Below, in pieces: positions 35,462-43,997 of a DNA stretch of 64,000 nt (positions within the stretch are counted from its first letter, which is position 1; every line of letters starts with the position of its first letter). A program made the translations under genes and the position numbers. The notes beneath the pieces were generated by a model. That model ran no database searches. It worked only from the letters and a program-made list of their open reading frames with translations, and had not been told where the DNA came from. This DNA comes from QGON01 sp963691905 (GTDB lineage: Bacteria; Pseudomonadota; Gammaproteobacteria; Chromatiales; Chromatiaceae): contig OY829893.1 in assembly GCA_963691905.1 (NCBI GenBank), positions 992,001 through 1,056,000 on the forward strand, read 5' to 3'.

Positions 35462-36436
35462 ATGGCCAAGTCTGACAACGCGGGGACGGCGGAGCGGCTG
35501 ATTGCGCAAGTCGGTGCAGATCAGGCGGGCAAGCGGCTGGACCAGGTAGTGGCATCGCTGTTTTCCGACTATTCGCGCAGCCGTCTGCAACGTTGGATCA
35601 AGGATGGTCGGCTGCTGCTGGATGGGAAACCCTGTCGCAGTAAAGAGAAGGTCTGGGGTGGTGAGCAGGTGTCGTTGGAACCGGTGCTGGAGACGGAGGT
35701 CGTCTCCCGGCCCCAGGCGATCCCGCTGGAGATTCTCTTCGAGGATGAGAGTCTGCTGGTGATCAACAAACCCGTGGATATGGTGGTGCATCCGGCAGTG
35801 GGTAATCCCGACGGGACGTTGCTGAACGCCCTGCTGTACCACCATCCAGACCTGAACCAGATACCCCGGGCCGGTATAGTGCATCGTCTCGACAAGGCGA
35901 CCAGTGGTCTCCTGGTGGTGGCTAAGACGCTGCAGGCGCAGACCTCCCTGGTGGGGCAACTGCAGGAGAGAAGCGTCAAGCGGGAGTATGCAGCGATTGC
36001 CCAGGGTGTGATGACCGCAGGAGGCAAGGTGGATGCACCTATTGGCCGTCACCCTGTCCACCGCACCCGCATGGCGGTGCATCCCTCGGGAAAGACCGCG
36101 GTGACCCACTACCGGGTGGAGGCGCACTATCGGGCTCACACGCTGCTGCGAATCAATCTGGAGACCGGGCGCACCCACCAGATTCGCGTACACATGGCCT
36201 ATATTCATCACCCGCTGTTGGGTGATCCTGACTATGGCGGCAGGCTGCGTCTGCCAGCTGGCGCTTCACCTGGCTTGGTGGCGGCATTGCAATCCTTCAG
36301 GCATCAGGCGTTGCACGCACGGCGTCTGGGGTTGATACATCCAGTCAGTGGTGAGGAGATGACCTGGGAAGCAACCTTGCCGATGGATATGCGGCAACTG
36401 TTGGATGAATTGGAGAGAGACAGCGCGGCTTTATGA
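35462..36436 (+). CDS. rluD: 23S rRNA pseudouridine synthase RluD
   Basis: An S4 RNA-binding domain (RLDQVVASLFSDYSRSRLQ) precedes the catalytic domain with the active Asp in HRLDKATSGLLVVAKT and the RTHQIRVHMA motif. It converts uridines in helix 69 of 23S rRNA to pseudouridine. ATG at 35462 (MAKSDNAGT), behind GGGG at a 6-nt spacer, is preferred to a GTG at 35450. Ends in a 4-base ATGA overlap with pgeF. Confidence 0.95.
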   Translation: MAKSDNAGTAERLIAQVGADQAGKRLDQVVASLFSDYSRSRLQRWIKDGRLLLDGKPCRSKEKVWGGEQVSLEPVLETEVVSRPQAIPLEILFEDESLLVINKPVDMVVHPAVGNPDGTLLNALLYHHPDLNQIPRAGIVHRLDKATSGLLVVAKTLQAQTSLVGQLQERSVKREYAAIAQGVMTAGGKVDAPIGRHPVHRTRMAVHPSGKTAVTHYRVEAHYRAHTLLRINLETGRTHQIRVHMAYIHHPLLGDPDYGGRLRLPAGASPGLVAALQSFRHQALHARRLGLIHPVSGEEMTWEATLPMDMRQLLDELERDSAAL

Positions 36437-37167
36437 ATATCATCCACCCCGATTGGCCTGCACCGAGCCGGGTGAAGGCGGCGATGACCACACGTATCGG
36501 CGGAGTTAGCCGAGGTCAATATTCAAGCCTGAATCTTGGTGCCCATGTCGGGGATGACCCCGTGAACGTCACGCAAAATCGGGCGCTCTTGCAGTCCGCA
36601 TTGAAACTTCCCGGAGAACCACTTTGGCTGCAGCAGGTACATGGCTGTGATGTGGTTGACCGCGAGCAGGCATCTGCCGGCTGTGAGGCGGACGCGATAT
36701 GCGCCACGACTCCCGGGCAAGTCTGTGCCGTGCTCACCGCCGACTGCCTGCCTCTACTGCTCTGCGACCGCTTGGGAACGCGAGTATGCGCTGTTCATGC
36801 AGGCTGGCGTGGTTTGGCCGGTGGTGTGATCGAGGCGGCGTTGCAGCGGTTTGATTGTCCGGGGGACGAGGTGCTTGCCTGGCTGGGTCCGGCGATCGGG
36901 CCGGAAAGATTCGAGGTGGGAGGTGAGGTGCGCAAGGTATTCTTGGATCAGAATCCCGATGCTGAAGTCGCATTTCGACCGGTCTCCGGTGATCACTGGC
37001 TGGCGGATATCTATCTCCTGGCCCGGCAGCGTCTGGCGCAGTGCTCTGTTGGTTTCGTGGGAGGTGGGCAATACTGTACAGTTAGCGACCCGAAACGATT
37101 TTTCTCCTATCGACGGGATGGGATGACGGGCCGTTTGGCTTCATTGATCTGGATTGACCCAGACTGA
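36433..37167 (+). CDS. pgeF: Purine nucleoside phosphorylase / laccase-domain protein PgeF (YfiH family)
   Basis: The 244-residue protein has the family motifs LNLGAHVGDDP, LQQVHGCDV, LTADCLPLLLCD and CAVHAGWRGLAGG, with the Cys and His residues that bind zinc. Family members phosphorolyse purine nucleosides, and E. coli YfiH edits a peptidoglycan precursor. Coupled to rluD by overlapping start and stop codons, as in most gammaproteobacteria. Confidence 0.94.
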   Translation: MNIIHPDWPAPSRVKAAMTTRIGGVSRGQYSSLNLGAHVGDDPVNVTQNRALLQSALKLPGEPLWLQQVHGCDVVDREQASAGCEADAICATTPGQVCAVLTADCLPLLLCDRLGTRVCAVHAGWRGLAGGVIEAALQRFDCPGDEVLAWLGPAIGPERFEVGGEVRKVFLDQNPDAEVAFRPVSGDHWLADIYLLARQRLAQCSVGFVGGGQYCTVSDPKRFFSYRRDGMTGRLASLIWIDPD

Positions 37168-37186
37168 CAAGAGAGGAAAGATCCTG

Positions 37187-37699
37187 ATGGATTGGCAGAT
37201 GATGACGCTGGTCGGCGAAGACCGGCTGGGGATAGTCTCCCGTGTGACGGATGCGCTCTACCAGGGCGGATGCTCACTGGGCGAGACTTCGATGATGCGT
37301 CTGGGGGGGAATTTTACCATCATGATGATGGTGTCGGCAGGCGATCAGCCGCTGGAACCCCTGATTGCCCAGGTAGCGGATGAGTTGCAGTTGCAGGTCC
37401 ATATCGATCCTATCCGTGGAGAGTTGCACCAACACCGGGTGCCTAATTTCCAGGTGCGGGTGGTGGGCGCCGATCGCGCCGGGATCGTGGCCGGGGTGAC
37501 CGGCGCCCTGGCGGAGAGTGGTTTTAATGTTCTTGAGCTGGAGTCCGACGTGGCGGGAAGCGCTGAGCAGCCGGTCTACATCATGACGATTCAGGGTTAC
37601 TCTGAAGAGACGCTCGAAAGGCTGCAGTCGGCGCTGGACGGACTGGGTGGTGAAGAGATCGAACTCAATATCTCGCCCATCGAAACCCTGATCGGCTGA
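37187..37699 (+). CDS. gcvR: GcvR-type protein with two ACT domains
   Basis: The 170-residue cytosolic protein consists of two ACT domains (TLVGEDRLGIVSRVTDAL and VVGADRAGIVAGVTGALAE). GcvR-type proteins bind glycine and modulate GcvA in E. coli; others of this shape are general amino-acid-binding regulators, and no gcv genes are here to decide. ATG at 37187 is preferred to 37154, which would overlap pgeF; AGGA lies about 9 bases before it. Four bases separate it from def. Confidence 0.8.
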   Translation: MDWQMMTLVGEDRLGIVSRVTDALYQGGCSLGETSMMRLGGNFTIMMMVSAGDQPLEPLIAQVADELQLQVHIDPIRGELHQHRVPNFQVRVVGADRAGIVAGVTGALAESGFNVLELESDVAGSAEQPVYIMTIQGYSEETLERLQSALDGLGGEEIELNISPIETLIG

Positions 37700-37703
37700 C
37701 CCT

Positions 37704-38228
37704 ATGGCGATATTGGAGATTCTGAAGCTGCCGGATGCCCGTTTGAAACAGGTGTCAGAGCCGGTTGAGCGGTTCGACGAAAAGTTGCATGCCTTCATCG
37801 ATGACTTGGAAGAGACCCGCCGGGACGGCCCTGCCGCGGTGGGCATTGCGGCGCCCCAGCTAGGCCACCATCAGCGCATCATCATCGTCGACTGCTCTCA
37901 TACGCGCAAGCCGGTTGCCAATCACGGGTATCTGATCCTGATCAATCCGGAGATCACTGAGTGGGATGGTTTTGAACTGGGGCGTGAAGGGTGCCTGTCG
38001 GTGCCGGACTATACCGGTAACGTGATTCGGGCCGAGCGGATCAAACTTACCGCACAGGATAAGTTTGGCGAGTCCCACGAGTACGAGATGGAGGGGTATG
38101 AGGCCCGTGCCCTGCAACATGAGGTCGATCATCTCGATGGCGTGCTTTTCGTCGATCGTCTGGTAAGCCGCCGAACCGATCTGTTTCAGCGCAAGGTTTA
38201 TCAGAAAGGCGGCAAGAAAAAGAAGTAG
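37704..38228 (+). CDS. def: Peptide deformylase
   Basis: The 174-residue metalloenzyme has the three motifs GIAAPQLG (usual GLAAPQ), EGCLSVP (metal-binding Cys) and QHEVDHLDG (HExxH). It removes the formyl group from nascent proteins. It is not next to fmt as in many genomes, so it is probably one of two or more deformylases. It has a Lys-rich C-terminal tail and is followed after 2 bases by an acyltransferase gene. Confidence 0.93.
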   Translation: MAILEILKLPDARLKQVSEPVERFDEKLHAFIDDLEETRRDGPAAVGIAAPQLGHHQRIIIVDCSHTRKPVANHGYLILINPEITEWDGFELGREGCLSVPDYTGNVIRAERIKLTAQDKFGESHEYEMEGYEARALQHEVDHLDGVLFVDRLVSRRTDLFQRKVYQKGGKKKK

Positions 38229-38230
38229 AG

Positions 38231-38911
38231 ATGGAGACCTGGCAGCTGCTCTTATTCTGTCTTGTTGCGATCATCGTCTATGGACTAAACCGGCTGAACC
38301 GGGCCTCTCTGCGGGCGAATGAGGTCGACTGGGGACACGGCTGGGCCAACCGCGTCGATGGTTTGAGCAGACTCTTTTGCCGTGGATACCATCGCCTGCA
38401 ACCGGTGAGTCTGGATCTTCCGGAGCAGGGTCCGGCGATCATCGTCTCCAACCACATCTCCGGGCTCGATCCGCTGTTGCTGGTCAGTTGTTGCCGCCGT
38501 CCGGTGCGTTTCATGATCGCGCGGGAGCAGTACGAACGTTTTGGCTTGAAGTGGTTGTTCAGGGCTGCCGGTTGTATCCCGGTTGATCGGGAAAGGTCTC
38601 CCGAGAAGGCTTTGCGAGCTGCGTTTCGGGCGCTGCGCGATGGTGAGGTGGTGGCGATTTTTCCTCATGGAAAGATCCACCTGGAGACAGATCCCCCCCG
38701 TCGGCTCAAGGCGGGGGCTTCACGGCTTGCTGCATTTACCGGCGCCCCACTGGTTCCGCTGCGCATCGCCGGAGTCAGGGGGCAGGGGCATGTGTTTTCC
38801 TCGTTGCTGCTGAGGGGCAGCGCGTTGGTCACTCCCTATCCGGTGATAGATCCGGCAGGGCAGACATCGCAGCAGTTGAATGAACGTCTGCAGCAGATAA
38901 TCGACGGGTAG
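38231..38911 (+). CDS. PlsC-family lysophospholipid acyltransferase
   Basis: The 226-residue protein has an N-terminal membrane helix (LLLFCLVAIIVYGL), the catalytic NHISGLD (H-x4-D) and the block GCIPVDRERSPEKALRAA. Block III reads FPHGKIHLE, where 1-acylglycerol-3-phosphate acyltransferases usually have FPEGTRS, so the acceptor may not be lysophosphatidate. It probably acts at the inner membrane. Co-transcribed with def. Confidence 0.85.
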   Translation: METWQLLLFCLVAIIVYGLNRLNRASLRANEVDWGHGWANRVDGLSRLFCRGYHRLQPVSLDLPEQGPAIIVSNHISGLDPLLLVSCCRRPVRFMIAREQYERFGLKWLFRAAGCIPVDRERSPEKALRAAFRALRDGEVVAIFPHGKIHLETDPPRRLKAGASRLAAFTGAPLVPLRIAGVRGQGHVFSSLLLRGSALVTPYPVIDPAGQTSQQLNERLQQIIDG

Positions 38912-38965
38912 AGGCGCAAAAATGTCTTGATTTGTCATTCAAGTTTCTGCGTTTGACACTCTTTC

Positions 38966-39054
38966 GCAGGCCGGTTCAAGCGCAGCGGAACCGGCAGCCT
39001 TATTGATCCTGCCAATGCAATGATGCCCGATCCGCTACGCTTGACCGGGCCTAC
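38966..39054. repeat. Palindromic repeat family B, copy 4 (doublet)
   Basis: Left unit (38966-38996, GGTTCAAGCGCAGCGGAACC core) and inverted right unit (39025-39054, GATCCGCTACGCTTGACCGG core), the same facing arrangement as at 16869-16950. It fills the gap after the acyltransferase gene. Confidence 0.8.
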
Positions 39055-39088
39055 GCAACTCGTTGTTGAGTGTGTCGGATAATTGTTC

Positions 39089-39766
39089 TTAGAGCGAACC
39101 CCAGTCATTACGGCGTCGCTGAAAGCGCAGATGTGGCAGAATCAGGCCGATGAGGATGCCCGCGATGATGACGCCGGCCCCGATAAGAAACCAGTCGCGG
39201 GTGGCTTTGTTACTCAGATCCCGGTTCTCCTGTTTCAGCTCTCCGACCTGGCGGGTCAGCTCCTTGACCTGTGTGCGCAGCTCGTTGCGTTCATTGGAGA
39301 TGCGGATGGCACTGGATGCGGTGCGCTGAATGTTCTGCAGATTGGAATCCAGTTTTTTCTTGATCTGCATGAGTTCTTTGTGGGCCGCCTGCAGCGCCTT
39401 GTGTTGCTGCTGCAGATCCGCAAGTTTGCTACTGAGTTTCCCAGGTGCCTCCTGAAGCTCCTGCAACTGCTGCTCCATTGAGGTTAACTGGCTGCGGGCG
39501 CTGGGTTTGACCATCAGCTGCCGGTTCAGGACATAACCGATCTGGCCGCCGCTGGTGCGTATCTTGGAGTAGCCGGACTCGCTGTTGCTCTCCAGTACCT
39601 CGATGGCGGTTCCGCTGTTGAGCATGCGCAGGATGCGGTGGGAGGAGCTCTCCCCGGAACGCATGGTGACCTTGAGGATGTCGGTAACGTAGCGAGTCTC
39701 GGCCTGAAGGGCGCCGGAAAGCAGTAGTAGCAGGCAGAGCAGTAGGACTTTCATCTTATTCATCAC
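39089..39766 (-). CDS. TIGR04211-type SH3 domain protein with C-terminal membrane anchor
   Basis: The 225-residue protein has a signal peptide (cleavage after ALQA), a bacterial SH3 domain (RYVTDILKVTMRSGESSSH ... GYVLNRQL), a long coiled coil (about residues 90-185) and a C-terminal membrane helix (IGAGVIIAGILIGLIL) followed by a basic tail. This is the YgiM layout. The SH3 domain would face the periplasm; a cell-wall or envelope role is likely. The first codon is GTG, with ATG codons just after it. Terminal on its strand after argF. Confidence 0.88.
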   Translation of the reverse strand: MMNKMKVLLLCLLLLLSGALQAETRYVTDILKVTMRSGESSSHRILRMLNSGTAIEVLESNSESGYSKIRTSGGQIGYVLNRQLMVKPSARSQLTSMEQQLQELQEAPGKLSSKLADLQQQHKALQAAHKELMQIKKKLDSNLQNIQRTASSAIRISNERNELRTQVKELTRQVGELKQENRDLSNKATRDWFLIGAGVIIAGILIGLILPHLRFQRRRNDWGSL

Positions 39767-39856
39767 GGGGATCCAGCTTGGTCGGAGAGGTGATTGTTTC
39801 AGTTTCCCGACGGCAATTCTTCAAAGTCTGCCGCAGTTTTGCTGCTGAAGGGCGGG

Positions 39857-40771
39857 TTAGTTGAGAAGTAGAAACTCCAGCAGCGCCTTCTGCGAGTGTA
39901 GACGGTTTTCCGCTTCGTCCCAGACCACGCTGTCCTTTCTGTCGATAACCGAGGCGCTGACCTCTTCTCCGCGATGGGCTGGCAGGCAGTGCATGAAGAG
40001 GGCGTCCTTGTCTGCATTGGCCATCAAGGCATCGTTGACCTGATAGCCCGCGAAGGCTTTTTCGCGAAGCGCCTGCTCCTTTTCCTGACCCATGCTGGCC
40101 CAGACGTCGGTGACCACGAGATCAGCGCCATCGGCCGCCGCCATGGGGTCGCGGATGATCTCTGCCTGGTCGCCGATGGCGTCCAGAAAGGCTGCGTCGG
40201 GATCATAACCCTCCGGGCAGGCGATGTTGAGCTTGAAGCCGAAACGGATGGCGGCGTTGATATAGGAGTGGCACATGTTGTTGCCGTCACCGACCCAGGT
40301 CACGGTCTTGCCGCGAATATCGCCTCGATGCTCGAAATAGGTCTGCATGTCAGCCAGTAGCTGACAGGGATGGAGCAGATCGGTGAGGGCATTGACCACC
40401 GGCGCTGTGGAGTATTGGGCAAAGTGCTCCACTTTTTTATGGTCGAAGGTGCGAATCGTAATGATATCCACCATGCTCGACATCACCCGGGCGCTGTCCT
40501 CAATGGGTTCGCCGCGTCCCAGTTGAGTATCTCGTGGAGAGAGAAACAGTGCGTGACCACCAAGCTGGGTCATGCCTGTCTCAAAGGAGATACGGGTGCG
40601 GGTAGAGGATTTATCGAAGATCATACCCAGGGTACGATTCTTCAGAGTTTCATGGATTTCTCCCTGGCGCTGCAATGCTTTCAGTTCGATGGCGCGTTTG
40701 ATCAAGCCATTCAACTCGTCGGATGAGAGGTCGGTGAGGGCGAGAAAGTGCCTGGGTTGTGTCTGGTTCAT
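39857..40771 (-). CDS. argF: Ornithine carbamoyltransferase
   Basis: The 304-residue enzyme has the carbamoyl-phosphate motif SSTRTRIS, HPCQLLADMQT and the ornithine-side HCLPAHRGEEVS. It makes citrulline from ornithine and carbamoyl phosphate. It follows argD by 16 bases on the same strand, so the two arginine genes form an operon. Confidence 0.97.
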   Translation of the reverse strand: MNQTQPRHFLALTDLSSDELNGLIKRAIELKALQRQGEIHETLKNRTLGMIFDKSSTRTRISFETGMTQLGGHALFLSPRDTQLGRGEPIEDSARVMSSMVDIITIRTFDHKKVEHFAQYSTAPVVNALTDLLHPCQLLADMQTYFEHRGDIRGKTVTWVGDGNNMCHSYINAAIRFGFKLNIACPEGYDPDAAFLDAIGDQAEIIRDPMAAADGADLVVTDVWASMGQEKEQALREKAFAGYQVNDALMANADKDALFMHCLPAHRGEEVSASVIDRKDSVVWDEAENRLHSQKALLEFLLLN

Positions 40772-40787
40772 ATTGCTGTTACTTGGG

Positions 40788-41966
40788 TTATGAAGCGCTA
40801 AGAAAGTTGTCGACCAGTGTGCTGACTGTTTCGATGATCTGGTCCGCTTCCTGATCTGTCAGTATCAGTGGCGGCAGCAGCCGGATGACCTTGTCTGCGG
40901 TAACGTTGATCAGTAGACCTTCTTCCAGCGCCTGACTGACGAGTTCGGTGCAGGGCCGATCCAGTTCGATGCCGATCAGGAGGCCACTGGCGCGAATGTC
41001 GGTGACACTCTTATTGGAGTGAAATGCCGTCTTGAATCCCGCCAGGAACCGTTCACTCAGGGCGGCTGCCCGCGCCACGAGGTTTTCCGACTCCAGGGTT
41101 TCGATTACCGCGTTACCCACCCGGCAGGCGAGGGGGTTTCCGCCAAAGGTGGATCCGTGGCTGCCAGGACCGAGAACCTCGGCCGCCATACCCTTTGCAA
41201 GGCAGGCGCCGATCGGTACGCCATTGCCCAGTCCTTTGGCCAGAGTCATGACGTCGGGCTGGATGCCGCTGTGCTGATGGGCAAACATCCTGCCGGTGCG
41301 GCCCATGCCGGTCTGGATCTCATCCAGCATCATCAGCCAGCCCTGCTCGTCGCAGAGGGTGCGGATGTTGTTCAGATAGTCGGCGGGAGGAATGTTGACG
41401 CCGCCTTCACCCTGTATCGGCTCCACCAGTACCGCAACCACGCTGGCGCCGCTCTGCGCCACCTCTTTGATTGCGTCGAAGTCGCCGAAGGGGACGCGCA
41501 CGAACCCTTGCACCAGAGGTTCAAAGCCTGCCTGCACCTTACGGTTTCCGGTGGCGGAGAGGGTGGCCAGGGTGCGGCCGTGGAAACTGTTCTCCATCAC
41601 CAGGATGGCGGGGTTATCAATGCCTTTCCGGTGGCCGTAGAGCCGGGCGATCTTGATTGCTGCCTCATTGGCTTCCGCACCGGAGTTGGCGAAGAAGACC
41701 CGGTCCATGCCGGAGAGGCGGGCCAGGTTGTCTCCCAGGATCTGCTGCTGCTGGATGCCGTAGAGGTTGGAGGTGTGGACCAGCGTACCCGCCTGCTCGC
41801 AGATCGCGGTTTTGACTGCCGGATGGGCGTGACCCAGGCCGCAGACCGCAATGCCGGTAATGGCATCCAGGTAGCGCTTGCCCGCAGTGTCCCACAACCA
41901 GGCGCCTTCGCCCCGCTCGAAGGTTACCGGCAGCCGCCTGTAAGTTGCCATCAGTGTGTCTGACAT
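40788..41966 (-). CDS. argD: Acetylornithine aminotransferase
   Basis: The 392-residue PLP enzyme has the class III aminotransferase signature LDEIQTGMGRTG and the PLP-binding lysine in LAKGLGNG. It supplies acetylornithine for arginine synthesis and may also act on succinyldiaminopimelate. The frame is open to 42320, but the ATG at 41966 (MSDTLMATYRRLPV) is the family start. First gene of argD-argF. Confidence 0.96.
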   Translation of the reverse strand: MSDTLMATYRRLPVTFERGEGAWLWDTAGKRYLDAITGIAVCGLGHAHPAVKTAICEQAGTLVHTSNLYGIQQQQILGDNLARLSGMDRVFFANSGAEANEAAIKIARLYGHRKGIDNPAILVMENSFHGRTLATLSATGNRKVQAGFEPLVQGFVRVPFGDFDAIKEVAQSGASVVAVLVEPIQGEGGVNIPPADYLNNIRTLCDEQGWLMMLDEIQTGMGRTGRMFAHQHSGIQPDVMTLAKGLGNGVPIGACLAKGMAAEVLGPGSHGSTFGGNPLACRVGNAVIETLESENLVARAAALSERFLAGFKTAFHSNKSVTDIRASGLLIGIELDRPCTELVSQALEEGLLINVTADKVIRLLPPLILTDQEADQIIETVSTLVDNFLSAS

Positions 41967-42211
41967 TACCAATCCCGTTCCCCAGAAAAACAAAAGGCAT
42001 CCTTGAATGGACGCCTTCGCATCGATTTTCGCCGTAAAAGATGGCGGAAAACCGTATAGTTTACTGTCAAGGGCGCTGCTTTTCAAATATCTGGGGTGGA
42101 TGCCAACCAGGAGCAAGTGTGCTGCATTGGAAAGGCGCTCTCGATCTCTCCAGGGATAGTGATACGGTACAATCACTCGTCCGTAATGAAATTCTAGCTT
42201 TGGAGTAATCA

Positions 42212-42667
42212 ATGTCCCTGGCCATGACCCTGCATCTGCTTGCCGCCATCGTCTGGGTGGGTGGGATGTTCTTTGCCCACATGGCACTGCGCCCCGCTGC
42301 GGCGCAACTGCTGGATCCACCGCAACGGCTGCCGTTGTTGCTGAAGGTTTTTGACGGTTTTTTCCCCTGGGTCTGGCTTGCGGTCATCCTGATTCTCGTC
42401 ACCGGCAGTTGGGTGCTTTTTTCAGTTTTCGACGGCGTGGCAACGACTTCTGTATGGATTATGACGCTGGTCGGTACCTTGATGGCCGCAATATTCGTCT
42501 TCATCTATGCCGTACCCTACCATCGCATGAGTGAGGCGCTGCAGGCGGGGGAGTTGCCCAAGGCCGGTGAGGCGATGGCGCTGATCCGCAAGTTGATCGG
42601 TACTAACCTCATCCTCGGTCTTTCGGTGACAGCTCTCGCCGTAGCTGGGAAATACACGGGCTTCTAA
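42212..42667 (+). CDS. CopD-like integral membrane protein
   Basis: The 151-residue protein has four hydrophobic segments (about residues 4-22, 52-72, 80-103, 130-148) and a HLLAAIVWVGGMFFAHMAL start with two histidines. It resembles CopD-domain proteins, which are membrane partners in copper handling, or DUF4149-like proteins. GGAG six bases before the ATG supports the start. Divergent from argD. Specific role not known. Confidence 0.75.
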   Translation: MSLAMTLHLLAAIVWVGGMFFAHMALRPAAAQLLDPPQRLPLLLKVFDGFFPWVWLAVILILVTGSWVLFSVFDGVATTSVWIMTLVGTLMAAIFVFIYAVPYHRMSEALQAGELPKAGEAMALIRKLIGTNLILGLSVTALAVAGKYTGF

Positions 42668-42693
42668 ATAATATTTTGGGGTTCAAGCAATCA

Positions 42694-42766
42694 TGGTGCG
42701 CACGGCGCACCCTACCAGGTGCTCATGTCCTAATTTAAAAGAACGTACGGTGCGCCGTGCGCACCA
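42694..42766. repeat. Palindromic repeat family A, copy 3
   Basis: Arms 42694-42715 and 42745-42766, in the outward-facing order (the GGTGCGCACGGCGCACC arm first), with one mismatch. It lies between the CopD-like and MAPEG genes. Confidence 0.8.
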
Positions 42767-42773
42767 GAACAAG

Positions 42774-43196
42774 CTACAGGGTTGCGAGTTGCAGCAGTAG
42801 TCGCAGCCATATTGCTATCAGAATCAGCGAGCTTACGAGAAAGGCCCACATCCTCATTCTCAGCCTGTTGACCGTGGTGTGGATGAGCGTGTGCAGCAGC
42901 CGCATTCCCACATAGGACCAGGCCAAGGCCAGATAGATGACGTCTACCTTGCTGGTCAGGAACAGCAGAATGGAAACCGTATAGAACAGGAGCGGAAGTT
43001 CCAGCAGATTATGGTAGTTCTGCTCTACTTGGGCCAGATAGTCCGGAACTTTGCTGCCACGATTCAGCAGGAAGTAACGAGGGTTGATCTCGCCGCGTCT
43101 GACTGCCAGAAAGCGCAGTCGGATCATCAAAATACCTACGCCGAAAGTCAGAGTTGCCATTGCTGCCAGTGGATAGATAATCTGCGTCTGTAACAT
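42774..43196 (-). CDS. MAPEG-family membrane protein
   Basis: The 140-residue protein has four membrane segments and the MAPEG signature in EQNYHNLLELPLLFY. MAPEG proteins include microsomal glutathione S-transferases and related enzymes of glutathione or eicosanoid metabolism; bacterial members are mostly unassigned. Divergent from a TetR regulator, which may control it. Confidence 0.88.
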   Translation of the reverse strand: MLQTQIIYPLAAMATLTFGVGILMIRLRFLAVRRGEINPRYFLLNRGSKVPDYLAQVEQNYHNLLELPLLFYTVSILLFLTSKVDVIYLALAWSYVGMRLLHTLIHTTVNRLRMRMWAFLVSSLILIAIWLRLLLQLATL

Positions 43197-43283
43197 GATC
43201 GTTCCCCATGAGTTTGATTGTGGCGATCCACATTAGTCTCTGCGACTATATGATCAAGATAATATTTTCAGAACAGACTGGGT

Positions 43284-43314
43284 TGCCGGTACCGCTGTGC
43301 TTGAACCGGCCTAC
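43284..43314. repeat. Palindromic repeat family B, copy 5 (single, inverted)
   Basis: TGCCGGT, ACCGCTGTGCTTG and AACCGGCCTAC: the family B unit on the opposite strand, in the MAPEG-TetR intergenic region. Confidence 0.7.
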
Positions 43315-43329
43315 GGTAGGTGTGATGAG

Positions 43330-43356
43330 GTGAATAGTGTGAATAGTGTGATTAGT
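43330..43356 (+). promoter_or_regulatory. Three tandem 9-bp repeats before the TetR gene
   Basis: GTGAATAGT, GTGAATAGT and GTGATTAGT stand head to tail, ending 10 bases before the tetR ATG. Possible operator of the TetR protein or of the divergent MAPEG gene; not palindromic, so this is weak. Confidence 0.35.
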
Positions 43357-43366
43357 GGAGTGAGAA

Positions 43367-43969
43367 ATGCCCTGGTCCAGTGAACAGAAAGAGAAGAGCC
43401 GGGAGAAAATACTCGACAGCGCCATCGAACTGTTTTCGCGTCGGGGTTTCGATAATGTTGCCATCGGTGATCTCATGCAGGCGGCAGGTATGACGCACGG
43501 CGGCTTCTACGCTCACTTTGGTTCCAAAAGTGAACTCTATCGTGAGGCTGTAACTCTGGCGGCGAGAAAGAGTGCAGTGGCAAAGCTGCCGGCAGAGACC
43601 CTCTCTGCTGAAGAGCGTCTGTCGAAGCTGTTGGTGGGGTATCTTGATATTTCCCATGTCCAGCAGGCGAATCCGCCCTGTCCGTTAGCGTTTCTGGCTA
43701 CCGACATAGCCAACCGGGATGGCGATGTGCGTACTGCCTATACCCAGGTTTTTCGCCGCCTGGTGGCGCTGATTGGCAGGCAGTTGCCGAATGAAGACGG
43801 GTCGAGGCGGGAGACGGCGCTGGCGCTGTCGGCCATGATGATTGGCGGGGTTGCCGTGGCACGGGCGCTGAATGATGAACGGTCAGTGGAGCAGCTGCTG
43901 GATGCCTGCCGGAAGACGGGAGTGCAGATGATCGAAAATAGAGCGGACACAAAAAAGCCCCGGCCGTAA
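43367..43969 (+). CDS. TetR/AcrR-family transcriptional regulator
   Basis: The 200-residue protein has a typical N-terminal helix-turn-helix (residues about 10-56: KILDSAIELFSRRGFDN, IGDLMQAAGMTHGGFYAHF) and a ligand-binding C-terminal domain. GGAG precedes the ATG at a 6-nt spacer. The divergent MAPEG gene 170 bp away is the likeliest target. The stop codon lies within the stem of the shared terminator with sodB. Confidence 0.93.
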   Translation: MPWSSEQKEKSREKILDSAIELFSRRGFDNVAIGDLMQAAGMTHGGFYAHFGSKSELYREAVTLAARKSAVAKLPAETLSAEERLSKLLVGYLDISHVQQANPPCPLAFLATDIANRDGDVRTAYTQVFRRLVALIGRQLPNEDGSRRETALALSAMMIGGVAVARALNDERSVEQLLDACRKTGVQMIENRADTKKPRP

Positions 43970-43987
43970 TCTAACGGCCGGGGCTTT
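43954..43987. terminator. Bidirectional terminator between tetR and sodB
   Basis: A perfect 14-bp stem AAAGCCCCGGCCGT / ACGGCCGGGGCTTT with a 6-base loop, preceded by an A run and followed by T residues. It serves both convergent genes and includes the tetR stop codon. Confidence 0.88.
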
Positions 43988-43997
43988 CAGAGGACTC

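Noticed and set aside
41967..42320. Upstream extension of the argD frame
   Set aside because: It has no family counterpart and runs into the divergent CopD-like gene.
11795..42766. Dispersed repeats considered as a CRISPR array
   Set aside because: Repeats are palindromic, scattered singly over 30 kb and not regularly spaced; no cas gene is present.
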